A stretch of DNA of 32,402 bases from positions 1 to 32,402 of the IMG/VR virus record IMGVR_UViG_3300037246_001119, one strand, 5' to 3'. The translations under genes were made by a program, and so were the position numbers. Below the pieces are notes generated by a model that saw nothing but the letters and a program-made list of their open reading frames with translations, searched no databases and was not told the DNA's origin. Positions within the stretch are counted from its first letter, which is position 1. Each line of letters starts with the position of its first letter. Shown here piece by piece: positions 29,490-32,402 of this stretch. The DNA is from a virus.

Positions 29490-31076
29490 CTACATGGTCA
29501 TATAACTGCCGCGGTTGCGGCGTCGTTTTTTGCCACCGCTGCGCGGTGCTTTTCGAAATCCTCTGGCAAAACACTCCATTGCCTTGCAGGGATGGCTGGC
29601 CCAATCGTGCAGCGGCGTGTCTTTCCAAGTGCCGTGCTTGTCATCCCATTCCTTGCGGTAGTGATCCAGACCATCCACCAGGCCACCGCAGTTTTGCTCG
29701 TCAATCCAACACGACGAGAGAATGGAGCGCACGGCCTCGATGCCATCGCGTTCCTCGTCAATGCGATCCACCACCGTCATATTTCTGAGGCCCAGATCCC
29801 ACAAAATGTCGTAATTGTTCTTGCCGCCGCCCTGCAGGGTCTTGGCATCGGCGTCCCACGGCAGATAGTGGCGACCCCAAACCTCGTAGCCGTAGCTCTC
29901 CATTTTTCCCACGTAATGCGGCAGAAACTCGCCACTGTTGCCGTAGGCGTTGATAAAGCGATGTTCTAGCCCGACTTGCTGGTGAAACAGGATCCAGTTC
30001 TCGTCGTTGTAGCCGAAATCCCAGAAGGTATTGACAGGATGCGATGGCACGTAGGGAACCAGCCGTATGCGCTTTTCCAGACGCATGGCGGCCATCTGCT
30101 TTTTGTAATACGCGCCCTCGATGCTGGCGTAGAACGCTTCTTCGGGTGTTGACGGGTATTCGCGCTTCATTTCCTCGCCTTGGATCTTGGCTTTTTTCAG
30201 ATACCAGAGCTTTTGGCCGCGCGTTAGCTTGCGCTCGATCTTGCCTTCCATTTCGTCAAAATATTCGGCGTATTCCTTGGGGATGACGATATCGTTGTAA
30301 TCCCTGCCATCGAGGCTGTACTGCGGGTGTCGCCACCAGGGGAAGAAGTGAAACTTGTAATCGAGTGGCGTCAGTTGCTTTTCGCTCAAAGCATCGGCCT
30401 GAGAATCCTGACAGAGCTGGTAGAAGTGGCCTGATCTGCCCTCGGCGGTGGACTCGATGGCGATGATCTGGCCGGCTTCGACGGTATTGAGCGCGCCGGA
30501 TTTAACCTCTTTGGCTTTCAGCGGCATCTGCGCGCACAGCTTTCCATATTCGGAGATATGTAAGTAATTCAAGGTTCCCGACCGTAGCGACGTTCCGACG
30601 CGAATACTTGAGTTGTTGGGGAACAGAAGCTCGCGGGCCGAGTCCGTATTCGGGTGCATGGACTGGCGTATTTCGTCGGGTAAGTTGTCGAATGGGAATT
30701 TCACCTTGTCGCGGAAAATGGTGGTGGCGTCCTCGCGATTGTGACAAATGATGCCGGCGCGTTTATTCGGCTGCCACAGGCAGTTGTCGAGAAACAGCAA
30801 GTCGATGAAGGTCGTGAAACCAAGCTGGCGGGCTTTTAAGATGATGTTCAGATACCAAAAATCCTCAAGCAGCTCGATCTGCGCCCAATTGGGTTGGAAC
30901 AAGATCTTGTCGCCGCGCTTGTCAACGATGTGATAGATGTTGTGCAGGCGCCAGAGCTGGCTTTCCCACTGCTCGGGTTTATGCGGGTACTTCGCGGCCA
31001 GATCGGTGGCTTTGGCAATCGCCGGATCTATCGGGATTGAATCGTCAAAAATATCGGACGCCAAACTATGTTCCAT
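29490..31076 (-). CDS. terL: Terminase large subunit (packaging ATPase/nuclease)
   Basis: A 528-residue protein. ATG 31076 with GAGG six bases upstream is chosen over a GTG four codons earlier. The ATPase part has a Walker A-like motif KARQLGFTT at 81-89 (phage version R-Q-x-G-x-T-T), a Walker B-type strand ending in Glu176 (YLHISEYGK), and a coupling motif IAIESTAEGRSGHFYQL at 205-221. The C-terminal nuclease domain has FWDFG (Asp353), LPWDAD (Asp408/410) and HDWASHPCKAM (Asp491) as candidate metal ligands, with ERDGIEAVRSIL between. This is a complete terminase that cuts concatemeric DNA and drives it through the portal. No clear small-subunit gene is recognisable next to it. C-terminal GGKKRRRNRG is basic. 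Confidence 0.9.
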   Translation of the reverse strand: MEHSLASDIFDDSIPIDPAIAKATDLAAKYPHKPEQWESQLWRLHNIYHIVDKRGDKILFQPNWAQIELLEDFWYLNIILKARQLGFTTFIDLLFLDNCLWQPNKRAGIICHNREDATTIFRDKVKFPFDNLPDEIRQSMHPNTDSARELLFPNNSSIRVGTSLRSGTLNYLHISEYGKLCAQMPLKAKEVKSGALNTVEAGQIIAIESTAEGRSGHFYQLCQDSQADALSEKQLTPLDYKFHFFPWWRHPQYSLDGRDYNDIVIPKEYAEYFDEMEGKIERKLTRGQKLWYLKKAKIQGEEMKREYPSTPEEAFYASIEGAYYKKQMAAMRLEKRIRLVPYVPSHPVNTFWDFGYNDENWILFHQQVGLEHRFINAYGNSGEFLPHYVGKMESYGYEVWGRHYLPWDADAKTLQGGGKNNYDILWDLGLRNMTVVDRIDEERDGIEAVRSILSSCWIDEQNCGGLVDGLDHYRKEWDDKHGTWKDTPLHDWASHPCKAMECFARGFRKAPRSGGKKRRRNRGSYMTM

Positions 31077-31103
31077 GTGGAACCTCACAGTAAAATTCGT
31101 TCA

Positions 31104-31295
31104 TTAAAATGGAATGTCGTCGTGATCGCCGTCACTCGCCGTCGTTTTCTTCACTACCGGACTCGCATACGGCATGACCCAACCACTGCCAGAACAGGTC
31201 ACGCACGGCACCGAGGGAGATCCGCCGTTGCCCTTGCACATGCCGCAACGCCTGGGACTTGGGCCTAATGAAATTTTATTGCCCCTATTTCCCAT
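31104..31295 (-). CDS. DnaJ-like double CxxCxGxG finger protein
   Basis: A 63-residue protein, ATG 31295, overlapping the stop of the upstream gene by eleven bases. It has two CxxCxGxG repeats, Cys17-GM-Cys20-KGNG at 17-24 and Cys31-VT-Cys34-SGSG at 31-38, the basic unit of the DnaJ zinc-finger domain (DnaJ has four repeats, making two sites; two repeats make one). No J-domain is present. The rest is short and charged (KKTTASDGDHDDIPF). Small proteins with this finger appear near terminase genes in other phages in my recollection. A zinc-binding assembly or chaperone-like helper is possible. It precedes the terminase by 27 bases. Confidence 0.7.
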   Translation of the reverse strand: MGNRGNKISLGPSPRRCGMCKGNGGSPSVPCVTCSGSGWVMPYASPVVKKTTASDGDHDDIPF

Positions 31296-31563
31296 GAGCC
31301 CTCAAATACTGCTGGTGATCCGGCACATTGGCCTCGAAATAACCGACTTTCCGCAATTCCTGATGCTTGTCGGTTAGCAACACCTGTTCCATTTCCTCGA
31401 TCTCATCGGCCAGCACTTGCATCGGCGCCGAAAGCTCGCAGTTAATTTTCTGGTAAGCGCCGGCATTGTCGTAATCACAGGTTTTGAACTGCTCGCGTAG
31501 ACGCTGCCAATAGGCCTCGTTGTGGCTCGTTTTTTTACGCTGGCCCTTGTTCATCGAGCGCAT
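31285..31563 (-). CDS. Small helical protein, unknown
   Basis: A 92-residue protein with ATG 31563 (a second ATG at codon 4), starting six bases after the upstream TAG. Sequence: NKGQRKKTSHNEAYWQRLREQFKTCDYDNAGAYQKINCELSAPMQVLADEIEEMEQVLLTDKHQELRKVGYF. A basic N-terminus leads into mostly helical, charged segments. No helix-turn-helix or zinc spacing is visible; two Cys only. Its place just before the terminase suggested a small terminase subunit, but nothing in the sequence supports DNA recognition, so it is left as unknown. Ribosome site is weak, so coupling to the preceding gene is likely. Confidence 0.6.
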   Translation of the reverse strand: MRSMNKGQRKKTSHNEAYWQRLREQFKTCDYDNAGAYQKINCELSAPMQVLADEIEEMEQVLLTDKHQELRKVGYFEANVPDHQQYLRAHGK

Positions 31564-31569
31564 CGGAAT

Positions 31570-31779
31570 CTACTTGGGCGCCTTTTTGCCGAATCCGGAA
31601 AGTTCTGGATATTCAGCCTTCTCATGCAAGGCGTGATCGAGCGTGATCGACCTAGCCATCTGAGACATTAAAAAATACATGGCCCTCGAAATAGCGTAGG
31701 CATGACCACCTTCCTCGGCCGAATAATTAGCCAAAGAATCCCCAAAACTACCGCTAAAACTAATTGTTATTTGTCCCAT
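31570..31779 (-). CDS. First gene of the module: small protein, unknown
   Basis: A 69-residue protein with ATG 31779 and a very strong GGGGAGG nine to ten bases upstream. It begins MGQITISFSGSFGDSLANYS, continues with a helical EEGGHAYAISRAMYFLMSQMARSITLDHALHEKAEYPELSGF and ends GKKAPK. Small, mixed polarity, without cysteines or membrane segment. I recognise no family. It is the first frame after the 147-base leader with direct and inverted repeats, and therefore probably the first gene of the head transcript. Confidence 0.6.
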   Translation of the reverse strand: MGQITISFSGSFGDSLANYSAEEGGHAYAISRAMYFLMSQMARSITLDHALHEKAEYPELSGFGKKAPK

Positions 31780-31795
31780 ATCTCATTTCCTCCCC

Positions 31796-31815
31796 TTCAA
31801 AAAAGACCATTTGAA
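31796..31815 (-). promoter_or_regulatory. Inverted repeat TTCAAA/TTTGAA
   Basis: A six-base inverted repeat (31796-31801 with 31810-31815) separated by eight bases, immediately upstream of the strong ribosome binding site of the 69-residue gene. May form an mRNA stem or a dyad operator. Confidence 0.4.
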
Positions 31816-31837
31816 CGTGGCTCCCTTTACGCACGTT
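31814..31837 (-). promoter_or_regulatory. Inverted repeat AACGTG/CACGTT
   Basis: Six-base arms at 31814-31819 and 31832-31837 with a twelve-base spacer, next to the direct repeats. It may be a protein-binding dyad or an mRNA stem in the leader. Confidence 0.4.
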
Positions 31838-31838
31838 A

Positions 31839-31885
31839 CGGCTACAGAATATGCCCGCTACTCTCCCGGCTGCAGAATATGCCCG
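31839..31885. repeat. 19-bp direct repeat, offset 28 bp, in the head-module leader
   Basis: CGGCTACAGAATATGCCCG at 31839-31857 and CGGCTGCAGAATATGCCCG at 31867-31885, 18 of 19 bases identical, with nine bases between. The spacing of 28 bp is near but not exactly three helical turns. The region is non-coding on both strands as far as I can see. Candidate binding sites for a regulator of the head operon, or early/late switch elements. Confidence 0.6.
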
Positions 31886-31926
31886 GAAGGGGAAACCACG
31901 ATTAAATAGCCCTTAAATTAAAAAAA

Positions 31927-32142
31927 TTAACTACAACTCCCATCTACCCTGGTGGTCTGACCATCCCCAACCGCCCTGCAATCGCCATAAACCGCAGGAT
32001 CCGGACTCTCACCCACAGGGCATGACACCAATACATTGTTGGCCCCACACTCGAAAAAATCCTTCTGAACTGCCGGTGGCGCACAAGCCGAAATAACGAA
32101 AATTAAAATAACTGAAATAAGAAATAGCTTAATTTTGATCAC
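31927..32142 (-). CDS. Small AT-rich lipoprotein
   Basis: A 71-residue protein with a GTG start at 32142 and AGGGGGAT eight bases upstream. The N-terminus MIKIKLFLISVILIFVISAC is a lipoprotein signal with lipobox I-S-A-C (Cys20 is the lipid site). The mature part (APPAVQKDFFECGANNVLVSCPVG, then SPDPAVYGDCRAVGDGQTTRVDGSCS) is short, with four more Cys that could form two disulfides. Flanks and signal region are strongly AT-rich, unlike the rest of the window. It could be a lysogenic or superinfection-exclusion type accessory gene, or an outer-membrane spanin, but there is no matching inner-membrane partner next to it. Not recognised as a known family. Confidence 0.7.
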   Translation of the reverse strand: MIKIKLFLISVILIFVISACAPPAVQKDFFECGANNVLVSCPVGESPDPAVYGDCRAVGDGQTTRVDGSCS

Positions 32143-32168
32143 TTCAAATCCCCCTAAATTAACGAAAA

Positions 32169-32321
32169 TTAAAAATACCTTTTTTGATGCTCTCTTAAAC
32201 CTATGATGTATATATGATGTGTTACGCCCGGCGCATCGAGTTGCGGCATACCGCCCCGGCCCGAACGACCACCCCTCGCGTTCCTATCTACCCGTCTGGG
32301 CCTGCACCCGTCGATCCTCAT
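32169..32321 (-). CDS. Weak 50-residue ORF
   Basis: ATG 32321 overlaps the stop of the partial frame to its right (ATGA), and a 50-codon frame follows. The protein (MRIDGCRPRRVDRNARGGRS, later VTHHIYIIGLREHQKRYF) is Arg/Gly-rich and unlike a folded domain, and it has no clear ribosome site. Only the coupling argument supports it. It may be non-coding leader sequence. Confidence 0.25.
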   Translation of the reverse strand: MRIDGCRPRRVDRNARGGRSGRGGMPQLDAPGVTHHIYIIGLREHQKRYF

Positions 32322-32402
32322 GTAATAGTCTCGGCAGATCCGTCGATCATCGTTCCCTTCCTATGCTTAGCGTCCAACATCGCAACTGTCTCGCTATTTG
32401 AA
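32318..32402 (-). CDS. Partial ORF at the right edge
   Basis: The last 27 codons of a frame entering from the right edge (ending TVAMLDAKHRKGTMIDGSAE-TIT, then TGA). Too short to assign. The stop overlaps the ATG of the next weak ORF. On the plus strand a 60-codon open frame also spans this region but looks like chance. Confidence 0.3.
   Translation of the reverse strand, partial: SNSETVAMLDAKHRKGTMIDGSAETIT

Noticed and set aside
31285-31563. Terminase small subunit assignment for the 92-aa protein
   Set aside because: Position alone suggests it; no helix-turn-helix or known small-subunit motif is seen.
32219-32401. Plus-strand 60-codon frame at the right edge
   Set aside because: Low-complexity Arg/Ser/Pro content, no ribosome site, and opposite a coupled minus-strand pair; not supportable.

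Overview
This window looks like the head-and-tail (structural) module of a tailed double-stranded DNA phage, or of a prophage. It is probably from a Gram-negative, proteobacteria-like host. The evidence is the gene content: terminase large subunit, P22-type portal, scaffold-like protein, N4-gp56-type major capsid protein, then a long series of tail and decoration proteins. Strong GGAGG-type ribosome binding sites and very tight gene packing also fit. Every gene I can support lies on the minus strand, so the module is read from right to left. Host and phage family cannot be named from the sequence alone. No integrase, repressor, tRNA, rRNA, CRISPR array or insertion sequence is visible.

Right edge (about 31.8-32.4 kb): two weak short ORFs, an AT-rich small lipoprotein gene, and a 147-base non-coding stretch. 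That stretch carries a 19-bp direct repeat (offset 28 bp) and two inverted repeats just ahead of the first gene of the module. Packaging region (26.7-31.8 kb): small genes including a DnaJ-like double CxxCxGxG finger and a four-Cys zinc ribbon, then the terminase, a 45-residue very basic peptide, a two-helix membrane protein, several small unknowns, and a 51-residue CxxC peptide too short for ordinary ORF calling. Head region (20-26.7 kb): portal, acidic scaffold-like protein, a small protein with a CsrA-like strand pattern, major capsid protein, decoration-like protein, a UUCG-loop hairpin, and an adaptor-like protein.

Tail/virion-surface region (1-20 kb): a membrane coiled-coil protein, a LamG-like protein, a methyltransferase-like protein, a sialidase-like propeller protein with a duplicated N-terminal domain, and an Asp/Asn beta-hydroxylase-like oxygenase. 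Next come several small structural proteins and two very large paralogous proteins (1098 and 881 aa) built from about 24 and 14 copies of a roughly 37-residue Pro/Phe-rich repeat. After these come a small Ig-like adaptor candidate, a P22-gp10-like or propeller-like protein, a second LamG-like paralog, a protein made of eighteen roughly 16-residue acidic repeats, a Cys-rich structural protein, and a Pro-rich tail protein cut by the left edge.

Most genes touch or overlap (TAATG, TGATG, ATGA), which suggests one translationally coupled transcript. Exceptions are a few gaps that carry a shared stem-loop. Three copies have the same AUGA loop and inner pairs, while the outer stem changes from GGUC/GACC to CUUC/GAAG with pairing kept. 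This covarying element, the giant repeat proteins, the CsrA-like gene beside the capsid gene, and the two enzyme genes embedded among virion genes are the most novel-looking parts of the window.
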